Source: G963674505 sp964575975 | GTDB lineage: Bacteria > Desulfobacterota > Desulfobacteria > Desulfobacterales > SKZT01 | DNA: 10,823 bases | Direction of reading: 5' to 3' | NCBI GenBank assembly: GCA_964575975.1 | Contig: CAZNTU010000188.1 | Location: 1-10,823 of the forward strand | Shown here: one piece after another, positions 5,482 to 10,823 of the stretch | Layout: each line of letters opens with the position of its first letter | Position numbering within the stretch: position 1 is the first letter of the stretch | Position numbers and translations under genes: made by a program | The notes under the pieces: generated by a model | What the model was told of the DNA's origin: nothing | The model's database searches: none | What the model saw: the letters and a program-made list of their open reading frames with translations, nothing else

Positions 5482-7200
5482 TCACTGGTCCCGGCTGCCG
5501 ACCGAATACGGCGGCTGCTTTTCGGAACCGGCGGCGGAGCGGTTCAAAGCGCTCCAGAGAACGTCGTCGCGGTCGTAAATATCGCGCCTGAATTGAATCT
5601 CCCCGCTTTTCTCCATCCAGCAGGTGAAGTAAAGAAGATGCACGGTATACTCCCCCATGACTCCTACTACGGTTCGCTTGCCGCCCGCTATCGTATTCTC
5701 GATTTTTTCCCTGCCCCACTTCGGGTTGTCTCGAAGGACGAACTCGGCCAAGCCCACGGGGTTTTCAAGGCGAATGCATCCGTGGCTCAAGGCTCTATGC
5801 GCCTTGTTGAACAATTGGCGTCGGGGAGTGTCGTGCAAGTAGACGTTGAATTCGTTGGGGAACATGAACTTGATACGGCCCAGGGCGTTCCCCGGCCCTG
5901 GCTTTTGTCTTACCCTTCCGGGAAAAGTGGTCGCGTCGATCCCCTTCCAGTCGATGAACGAGGGATCGATGACAGGGCTGTTGTCGCTCCATCCGGCCAG
6001 TATCTCGTAATTCTCCCTATTCACGGTTCGCGGGTCTTTTTTGAACTGATGAATCAGCTCTTTTCTGAGAATGCTCTTGGGGACGTTCCAGTAGGGGTTG
6101 ATCTCGATATATCTCATGCGCTTGGAAAAAACCGGGGTTTTCTGATAGTCGGCCCCCACGATCACGCGCATCGACAGCTCTACCCGGTCGTTTTCCACGG
6201 CTTCCAAATGGAAAGCCGCCGTGTTCACCCTGATGTGCTTACGCCCCATGTCGCGGGGAAGCCATCGCCATCTTTCCAGGTTGACCAGTATTTGACGCCG
6301 TCTTTCGCCCGCCGAGACGTTCAGTTCCGCGAAGGTGTTTTTTCCGACAACGCCGTCGATCTCGAGGCCATGGGCCGACTGGAATTTTTTAACCGCTTCG
6401 ACAAGCACGCCCCCGTAGGTTTGCTGGTGGCCGCGGAAGAAACCGTGGTGAAGATAACCCTGGAATTCCAGCCGTCTTGCCAAATCGACGATTCTCGGGT
6501 CCCTGCTGCCCGGCGCCATCTTTTCGCCCGATTCCACCTTCGGCCATCCCCCCGCCTTTTCTACAGAATCCAGCCACTGGGCTTCCCGGATCAATCCCCA
6601 GTAATCGGAATACGGAGGCGCCAGTTTTTCGAGCGCGGAAGCGACGCTTCCGCCATCCGCCAATTGTTCCAGCTCCGCCAGGACATCCGCCTTGTGCTTC
6701 TTGTCCGACAGCCATTGGGGATAAATTTTCCGGGCGTCGACCTTGCCGTCGGCCAAGTGCGAACCGAAGTTCAAAAAGGCGTCCGTCATGACGATTTCCA
6801 GACCCGCCAGTTCCTTGGCGTAAATTTCGGTCCCCTTGCGGTTTCGTTCCTCGAGGCTCCGAATCCATTCCTCGATGCAGGGGTAATGATAATCATCGGG
6901 GACGAGACCGTGCTTCGCCGCGGACCCGATCGTCTCCGCCAACTCGAGCCCCAAGGCCGACGGTCCTCGCATGCCGATCCAAACCGGTTCGTAGGAGCGC
7001 TTGCGGTAAAAGTCGATCGCTTCCTGGCCCGCGTAGATTTTCTCGCAACCGATCCAAAGACCGTCGGGCCCCGGAACGCTTTCGATTATCTCCTTGACCG
7101 ATTCCGACGCGGCCGAAAATCCCAGGGCGGGGCCGGATGAAAAATGGGAAAAGCAGACAAACAAGGATAGAAGTAACTTGAAATTCTTTCTAGGGATCAT
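5482..7200 (-). CDS. Exported L,D-transpeptidase of the YcbB/LdtD type
   Basis: A 572-residue periplasmic enzyme that forms 3-3 (meso-DAP to meso-DAP) cross-links in peptidoglycan independently of classical PBPs. The N-terminus has a basic start and a hydrophobic core at about 8-20, a signal peptide or anchor. Residues about 50-215 match the helical region found in YcbB relatives (EPVWIG, HGLVPDDYHY, DGKVDARKIYPQW). A peptidoglycan-binding motif follows at about 265-293 (VKKFQSAHGLEIDGVVG). The YkuD catalytic domain occupies about 322-500. It includes a MRYIEINPYWNVPKSI segment, YLHDTP with His456, and SHGCIRLENP with the nucleophile Cys475. Catalytic residues look intact. It is slightly shorter than E. 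coli YcbB (615). ATG 7198-7200 lacks a close Shine-Dalgarno (a G-run lies about 15 bases upstream). It lies 153 bases downstream of typA on the same strand with no clear terminator between, so some read-through is possible. Confidence 0.92.
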   Translation of the reverse strand: MIPRKNFKLLLSLFVCFSHFSSGPALGFSAASESVKEIIESVPGPDGLWIGCEKIYAGQEAIDFYRKRSYEPVWIGMRGPSALGLELAETIGSAAKHGLVPDDYHYPCIEEWIRSLEERNRKGTEIYAKELAGLEIVMTDAFLNFGSHLADGKVDARKIYPQWLSDKKHKADVLAELEQLADGGSVASALEKLAPPYSDYWGLIREAQWLDSVEKAGGWPKVESGEKMAPGSRDPRIVDLARRLEFQGYLHHGFFRGHQQTYGGVLVEAVKKFQSAHGLEIDGVVGKNTFAELNVSAGERRRQILVNLERWRWLPRDMGRKHIRVNTAAFHLEAVENDRVELSMRVIVGADYQKTPVFSKRMRYIEINPYWNVPKSILRKELIHQFKKDPRTVNRENYEILAGWSDNSPVIDPSFIDWKGIDATTFPGRVRQKPGPGNALGRIKFMFPNEFNVYLHDTPRRQLFNKAHRALSHGCIRLENPVGLAEFVLRDNPKWGREKIENTIAGGKRTVVGVMGEYTVHLLYFTCWMEKSGEIQFRRDIYDRDDVLWSALNRSAAGSEKQPPYSVGSRDQ

Positions 7201-7353
7201 ACTGAAAGCCGGTCGCCCCCCTTTGGCGCTGCAAGTTCGATTTCATTTCATTCTGTTCGTCGATTCAAACAATACGACGGAAGCACGAGCGAGACATTAA
7301 ATCACAAAACGAATCTTAAACCTACAAAAATATAGAAGCCGGTTCGAGAAATA

Positions 7354-9204
7354 TCAAGCGGCCGACTTTCTCGCCTTTCCCCGCTGGGCGTAGCGCTCGT
7401 GTCCGGAAAGGATCGATTTTCTCAACCGGATGGATTTCGGCGTGACCTCCACCATTTCGTCGTCCTTGATGAAATGTATTGCCCGTTCCAAGGTCATGGG
7501 GCGTATCGGCGAGAGCACGACATGCTCGTCCTTCCCCGCCGCCCGCATGTTGGTGAGCTTCTTTTCCTTGGTCGGGTTGACGTCGATGTCGTTGTCGCGG
7601 TTGTGCTCTCCGACGACCATGCCCTCGTAGACGGGGTCGCCGGCCGTTATGAAAAGCTGGCCGCGAGGCTCCAGGTTGAAAAGGGCGTAGGCCACCGCGA
7701 CGCCTTGCCTGTCGGACACCAGGGAACCCGTGAACCTGGTCGGAAACTCGCCCCGGTACGGTCCGTAGCCCTCGAAATACCCGTTGATGATCCCCGTGCC
7801 CCGCGTGTCGGTCAGGAATTCGTCCCTGAAACCGATAAGCGACCTGGACGGCACCGAAAACTCGAGCCGGACCCGTCCCTTGCCGTTGTTGACCAGGTTG
7901 GTCATCTTCGCCTTCCGGACGGACAGTTTCTCGGTCACGATCCCCAGAAAAGCCTCGTCGCAGTCGATGAACAGGTGCTCCATGGGTTCCAGCTTTTCGC
8001 CGTTTTCGTACTTGAAAATCACCTGGGGCCGCCCCACGGCGACTTCGAAACCCTCCCTGCGCATGGTTTCGATCAGGATGGCCATCTGGAACTCGCCCCG
8101 TCCCTTTACAAGGAACACCTCCCGGTCCTCGGTCTCCTCCAGACGGATCGCCACGTTCCTCAACGTCTCCTTGTAGAGCCGCTCGCGTATCTTGCTCGAC
8201 TGGACGAATCTCCCCTCCTTGCCCACGAACGGAGAGGTGTTGATGGTGAATTTCATGTACACCGTGGGTTCGTCCACGGAGATCCTCGCGAGCCTCTTGG
8301 GAAACTCCCTGGTGCAGATGGTGTCGCCGATCGTTACGTTCTCGATGCCGGAAAGCACCACGATATCGCCCGGTTCGGCGATGTCCACCTCCTTCAGCGT
8401 CAAGCCCTCGAAGGATTGAAGCTTGGAAACCTTCAGCGGGGCTTCGACCCCGTCCGCCCCCATGCACGTCAGCGCGTCGTTCTGCCGCGCCCGGCCGTGG
8501 ATGATCTTCCCGATCGCCAGCCGTCCGAGATAGTCCGAATATCCCAAGTCCGACACCAGCATTTGAAAAGGTTCGGCCGGGTCGTAGGAAGGAGCCGGAA
8601 TCTCGTCCACGATGGCGTCCAGAAGGACATGAAGATTCGTCCCGTTCTCTTCCAGCGTCTTCCGGGCGATCCCCTCCCTTCCGATCGCGTACATGAAGGA
8701 AAACTCGAGCTGGCGGTCGTCGGCGTCCAGATCGATGAACAGGTCGTAGATTTCGTCCAGGACCTCGTCGGGGCGGGCGTCCTGCCGGTCGATCTTGTTG
8801 ATGACCACCATGACCGGAAGCTTCCGCTCCAGCGTTTTTTTCAGGACGAACCGGGTCTGGGGAAGAGGCCCCTCGGAGGCGTCGACCAAAAGAAGAGCGC
8901 CGTCGGCCATGGACAGCGCGCGCTCCACTTCGCCCCCGAAATCGGCGTGGCCAGGGGTGTCGATGATGTTGATCTTCACGTCCTTCCAGACCACCGAACA
9001 GTTCTTCGCGGCGATCGTGATGCCCCGCTCCCGTTCCAAGTCCATGTTGTCCATGAGCCGCTCGCTTACCTGGGCTCCCTCTCTAAGCACTCCGCTCTGC
9101 CGGAACATGGCGTCCACCAGCGTGGTCTTGCCGTGATCGACGTGCGCGATGATCGCGATGTTCCGAATCCTGTCGTTCCTTGCCGTTTCGTTCGATTTAA
9201 CCAT
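7354..9204 (-). CDS. typA: Ribosome-associated GTPase TypA/BipA
   Basis: A 616-residue translational GTPase that binds 70S ribosomes and helps 50S assembly and growth under cold or other stress. Length matches the family (about 600). G motifs: AHVDHGKTT (20-28), RGITI (60-64), DTPGHADFGGEVER (82-95) and NKIDR (136-140). The TypA-specific pattern continues with the domain 2 beta-barrel, EF-G-like domains III and V, and the unique C-terminal domain (NPTKEKKLTNMRAAGKDE, then SPIRPMTLERAIHFI). That C-terminal part separates it from LepA and EF-G. The ATG is supported by GGAAG (9209-9213), about 5 bases upstream. A possible promoter lies near 9305-9332 and a leader hairpin at 9262-9293. It is intact, with no frameshift. 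Confidence 0.97.
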   Translation of the reverse strand: MVKSNETARNDRIRNIAIIAHVDHGKTTLVDAMFRQSGVLREGAQVSERLMDNMDLERERGITIAAKNCSVVWKDVKINIIDTPGHADFGGEVERALSMADGALLLVDASEGPLPQTRFVLKKTLERKLPVMVVINKIDRQDARPDEVLDEIYDLFIDLDADDRQLEFSFMYAIGREGIARKTLEENGTNLHVLLDAIVDEIPAPSYDPAEPFQMLVSDLGYSDYLGRLAIGKIIHGRARQNDALTCMGADGVEAPLKVSKLQSFEGLTLKEVDIAEPGDIVVLSGIENVTIGDTICTREFPKRLARISVDEPTVYMKFTINTSPFVGKEGRFVQSSKIRERLYKETLRNVAIRLEETEDREVFLVKGRGEFQMAILIETMRREGFEVAVGRPQVIFKYENGEKLEPMEHLFIDCDEAFLGIVTEKLSVRKAKMTNLVNNGKGRVRLEFSVPSRSLIGFRDEFLTDTRGTGIINGYFEGYGPYRGEFPTRFTGSLVSDRQGVAVAYALFNLEPRGQLFITAGDPVYEGMVVGEHNRDNDIDVNPTKEKKLTNMRAAGKDEHVVLSPIRPMTLERAIHFIKDDEMVEVTPKSIRLRKSILSGHERYAQRGKARKSAA

Positions 9205-9261
9205 CTTGCTTCCGATGACCCTTCCTAACCTTGTAATTTTCTTTCTTGTGTTCGGAGTTCC

Positions 9262-9293
9262 GCTCGACCTTTTCGTCCGGAAATTCGTCGAGC
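9262..9293 (-). other. Hairpin in the presumed typA leader
   Basis: GCTCGAC (9262-9268) and GTCGAGC (9287-9293) pair perfectly over 7 bp. The 18-base loop contains a smaller TTTC/GAAA pairing. It lies between the proposed typA promoter and the typA start, so it would fold near the 5' end of the message, where it could affect stability or initiation. Confidence 0.3.
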
Positions 9294-9304
9294 AACCGGG
9301 TATT

Positions 9305-9332
9305 CTAATACAAGAAAGGATTTAATCAACAA
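9305..9332 (-). promoter_or_regulatory. Possible typA promoter
   Basis: On the minus strand TTGTTG (9327-9332), a 16-base spacer and TATTAG (9305-9310) give a moderate sigma-70-like promoter. Transcription would begin about 95 bases before typA. It lies in the AT-rich gap between typA and the MFS remnant, the expected place. Confidence 0.3.
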
Positions 9333-9368
9333 TATTTCGCAACCTGTCGAATTCTCCGAATCCTCCTT

Positions 9369-9753
9369 TTACCCGGCAAAAGCAAGCACGATCCCCAGCA
9401 TGCCGGCGAAACCCCGGCGACAACCCCAAAGACCACCCACAGGCTCGCCCGGGACGCCGCCTGGAGCGCGAAAAAATCCCGCCATGGCCGGAAGAGACCA
9501 GGAAAATCCCGATGGAGCCTATGAAAAGAAATTTGGTCTTGCAAAGATCGGCGAGTTCGCCGAAGATCGGAAGAGACACGGCACGGACCAGGAAATAGGC
9601 GGAACAGACCCGGTTGTACAGCGACACGCCTCCCAATTCCGCGACGACGGCCGGCATCGCCGCGGACATCGCGAGGGCGCCGAAGCCCGTGGAAACAAAG
9701 CCGGCAGGGCCGCCGCAACCGCCCGAAACCGCTTGGTCCGTAAAACTTCGCAT
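9369..9753 (-). pseudogene. Decayed MFS transporter: N-terminal part joined to the last helix
   Basis: From ATG 9751-9753 the first frame reads MPAVVAELGGVSLYNRVCSA and then YFLVRAVSLPIFGELADL. This is the helix 1-2 region of an EmrB/QacA-like MFS protein, ending at motif A, where the usual glycine and arginines are lost (LADLCKTKF). About 15 residues later the frame breaks. A second frame then reads FFALQAASRASLWVVFGVV, and a third reads GFAGMLGIVLAFAG followed by TAA (9369-9371). The last two pieces resemble the C-terminal helix of such transporters (pattern ALxxSLxxVFxxxA). The middle of the protein, most of 14 helices, is missing. One base lost from a G-run near 9412 explains the second shift. 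It belongs to a different subgroup from the intact transporter at 4017-5459. It is certainly not functional as it stands. Confidence 0.7.
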
Positions 9754-9778
9754 GCTGTAAGAGTTCGGAAATTCAGTG

Positions 9779-9922
9779 TTCAGCGGTTCCGGTTTCCGAG
9801 TTCCGGATCCCGTTTCGGACCTTAGCCTTCGAGCTTCCACCTTCGAGCTTTCAGCTTCCAGCTTTCACCTCCGAGCTTTCACCTTTCACCTTTCACCTTC
9901 CAGCTTATTCCTTCGAGCTTCC
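9779..9922. repeat. Heptamer tandem array, A[G/C]CTTYS type
   Basis: Ten uninterrupted 7-base units fill 9832-9901. They alternate AGCTTTC, AGCTTCC, ACCTTTC, ACCTTCC, ACCTTCG and one ACCTCCG. Variation is limited to positions 2 and 5-7. A further unit lies at 9916-9922 after a disrupted stretch. A diverged 7-base rhythm (GTTCCGG, TTTCCGA, GTTCCGG) extends left to 9779. It lies between the MFS remnant and the stop of the 121-residue gene. Open frames across it read as Ser/Phe/Leu-rich repeats and are not genes. Confidence 0.85.
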
Positions 9923-9927
9923 GCCCG

Positions 9928-10293
9928 TCATCTCCCCGGCACGATTATTCTCGAATCCTCCCGGCCGGGGGTCACGATCTGCGACTGCTGCTCCTGGTGG
10001 TACCTCTTGATCTCGTCGTTCAACTGCCGGATGGCGTTCTGCATCGCCTCGGGGTACTTTTTGATCGCCTGCTTGAGGTCGTTCGCCTCTATGACGGTCG
10101 AGATGGGAAGCGGCCCGGCCTCGGACATCAGGTTGGCCTGTCCCACGTAAAGGGTTTTTCTGCCCTTGTCCTCGCTTCCGTCCGTCTTGACCGGCGTCAG
10201 TCGTCTGATCGACGCTACTTTGAGGTCCGTGAAATATTCCTCCCGGTAGAGGTTTTGCTTGTCCACGTTAAAATCCATTTTTTCTTCCGCCAT
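9928..10293 (-). CDS. Small soluble protein of unknown function
   Basis: A 121-residue protein. I cannot name its family with certainty. It resembles short conserved cytoplasmic proteins that I associate with Desulfobacterota, but that is memory, not a search. Visible structure: an N-terminal part (about 6-68) rich in alternating hydrophobic residues that reads like beta strands (DFNVDKQNLYREEYFTDLKV, then LYVGQANLMSEAGPLPIST). A charged helix covers about 69-103 (ANDLKQAIKKYPEAMQNAIR), possibly a coiled coil. A tail carries a near-duplicated motif, IVTPGR (106-111) and IIVPGR (116-121). There is no signal peptide or membrane segment. ATG 10291-10293 has a clear AAGGAG Shine-Dalgarno with about 10 bases of spacing. 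Sensible codon use and this ribosome site argue that it is real. Heptamer arrays lie on both sides. Confidence 0.8.
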   Translation of the reverse strand: MAEEKMDFNVDKQNLYREEYFTDLKVASIRRLTPVKTDGSEDKGRKTLYVGQANLMSEAGPLPISTVIEANDLKQAIKKYPEAMQNAIRQLNDEIKRYHQEQQSQIVTPGREDSRIIVPGR

Positions 10294-10524
10294 CGTCGTC
10301 GTTCTCCTTATAATATTCTCGATTAAAAATAAAAAATCCCGAAAAACTCGAAATCGCGCGAGTTTATCAGAATTGTCAGCACTAATAAACCGTTAATTGC
10401 GGCTTGACGGGGCAGAGCAGGGCCATGATTCGAAATCCCGGGAATCGGCCCCGAGCGGTTCAACCCGAAAAGCTCTCGACGCAAATAGTGGGGCATGAAA
10501 GCGATTTCGTCAAACACCGTGTTC
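10294..10524. other. Intergenic stretch right of the unknown gene
   Basis: No convincing gene. It carries the terminator-like hairpin described separately (10344-10365). It also has a stem-loop in which GGGCC (10420-10424) pairs with GGCCC (10447-10451), and GATTC (10427-10431) with GAATC (10442-10446), with a 2-base bulge and 10-base loop. A 64-codon minus-strand frame at 10323-10517 has unconvincing composition and I do not call it. The promoter of the unknown gene should lie here, but I see no clean pair of hexamers. Confidence 0.4.
10326..10365 (-). terminator. Intrinsic-terminator-like hairpin, minus strand
   Basis: Read leftward, AAACTCG (10359-10365) pairs with CGAGTTT (10344-10350), a 7-bp stem with an 8-base loop. 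It is followed by a T-rich run (TTTTCGGGATTTTTTATTTTT). It lies upstream of the unknown gene and would insulate it from transcription entering from the right, where a minus-strand gene may exist beyond the window. Confidence 0.45.
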
Positions 10525-10771
10525 GTTATTGGTTGTTGGTTATTGGTTATTGGGTATTGGTTATTGGTTATTGGGTATTGGTTATTGGTTGTTGGTTATT
10601 GGGTATTGGGTATTGGTTATTGGTTATTGGGTATTGGTTATTGGTTGTTGGTTATTGGNNNNNNNNNNNNNNNNNNNNNNNNNNNNNNNNNNNNNNNNNN
10701 NNNNNNNNNNNNNNNNNNNNNNNNNNNNNNNNNNNNNNNNNNNNNNNNNNNNNNNNNNGTATTGGTTGTTT
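10525..10771. repeat. Heptamer tandem array, TTATTGG type, interrupted by the gap
   Basis: Nineteen contiguous 7-base units fill 10526-10658. There are three versions: A = TTATTGG (11 copies), B = TTGTTGG (3) and C = GTATTGG (5). The order is ABAACAAC / ABACCAAC / ABA, an 8-unit (56-bp) higher-order repeat with one change at the fourth unit of the second copy. After the N run one C unit and a partial B unit remain (10759-10771). Substitutions touch only positions 1 and 3 of the unit. Open frames across it (GYWLLVIGYW repeats) are artefacts. The array presumably caused the assembly break. Confidence 0.95.
10659..10758. other. Assembly gap of exactly 100 N
   Basis: One hundred N lie inside the TTATTGG array. 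A round 100 is the usual placeholder for a scaffold gap of unknown size, so the true array length and anything inserted in it are unknown. Confidence 0.98.
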
Positions 10772-10798
10772 TGACATTGTAAACTTAACGGGTAACAT
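10771..10798 (+). promoter_or_regulatory. Possible promoter at the right edge of the array
   Basis: TTGACA (10771-10776), a perfect -35 box, is followed after 16 bases by TAACAT (10793-10798), a weak -10. It directly abuts the end of the heptamer array and points off the window. An inverted repeat, ACGGGT/ACCCGT (10789-10794 and 10813-10818), overlaps the -10. Any gene it serves is not visible. Confidence 0.22.
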
Positions 10799-10823
10799 GC
10801 CGAATTTATCGACCCGTGCGGTT

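Noticed and set aside
5593..7140. 515-codon plus-strand open frame
   Set aside because: It is the antisense shadow of the L,D-transpeptidase, whose catalytic motifs are unmistakable on the minus strand.
1465..9204. A translation-control system formed by prfC and typA in one window
   Set aside because: The two GTPase genes are on opposite strands, more than 4 kb apart, separated by unrelated envelope and transport genes. Nothing links them beyond proximity.
7399..9228. 609-codon plus-strand open frame
   Set aside because: It is the antisense shadow of typA. It has no domain-like features and is rich in His, Arg and Asp in a pattern typical of reverse-strand reading.
9776..10150. Plus-strand frame reading Ser/Phe/Leu-rich repeats
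   Set aside because: It arises from the A[G/C]CTTYS heptamers and then runs antisense through the 121-residue gene.
10401..10455. A possible tRNA, because of a GATTCGAAATCCC stretch resembling a T-arm
   Set aside because: No acceptor stem, anticodon arm or CCA end can be arranged around it. It is better explained as a simple bulged hairpin.
10525..10771. CRISPR array
   Set aside because: Units are 7 bases, contiguous and without spacers, and there are no cas genes nearby.
10495..10782. Open frames encoding Gly-Tyr-Trp-Leu repeats
   Set aside because: They are direct translations of the TTATTGG heptamers across an assembly gap. A 7-base unit gives a 7-residue pseudo-repeat in every frame, so no protein is implied.

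Overview
The window carries seven intact or near-intact protein genes with proteobacterial-looking sequences. It also carries at least one decayed transporter gene, two arrays of 7-bp tandem repeats, and a run of exactly 100 N that marks a scaffold gap. The genes are GC-rich, while several intergenic stretches are clearly AT-richer. The housekeeping proteins (RF3, TypA) and a small conserved-looking unknown protein suggest a Gram-negative, possibly Desulfobacterota-like (deltaproteobacterial) organism. That assignment is an impression from protein style and was not tested by a search. The N run shows this is a draft or metagenome-derived scaffold.

Layout, left to right. Positions 1-388 hold no convincing gene, only stem-loops and a doubtful coding remnant downstream of a toxin-antitoxin pair. 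Positions 389-954 (minus strand) are a type II module: a Phd/YefM-like antitoxin followed by a ParE/RelE-like toxin with an ATGA overlap. Positions 955-1464 are an AT-rich divergent control region. It has an excellent sigma-70 promoter pointing right, an opposing promoter whose -35 box occupies almost the same bases, an imperfect palindrome suited to an autorepressor, and a long structured leader before prfC. prfC (peptide chain release factor 3) runs to 3078. It is followed by a secreted SYLF-domain protein (3235-3924), a hairpin, and a 14-helix DHA2-type drug efflux transporter (4017-5459). That transporter converges, with a 22-bp gap, on a minus-strand L,D-transpeptidase (5482-7200). Upstream of it on the same strand lies typA/bipA (7354-9204).

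From about 9300 to the end the sequence is accessory-like. It contains a frameshifted, internally deleted MFS transporter remnant (9369-9753) and a heptamer array of A[G/C]CTTYS type (core 9832-9901). Next come a 121-residue protein of unknown function (9928-10293) and a second heptamer array of TTATTGG type, interrupted by the assembly gap (10525-10771).

Functionally the genes are mostly independent: translation (prfC, typA), envelope and peptidoglycan (L,D-transpeptidase, SYLF protein), export (MFS) and a stress/addiction module. I found no defence island, biosynthetic cluster or clear new multi-gene system. The most unusual features are the 56-bp higher-order periodicity of the TTATTGG array, the shared -35 element between the toxin-antitoxin operon and the prfC leader, the switch-like fold in that leader, and the way the MFS remnant has decayed.
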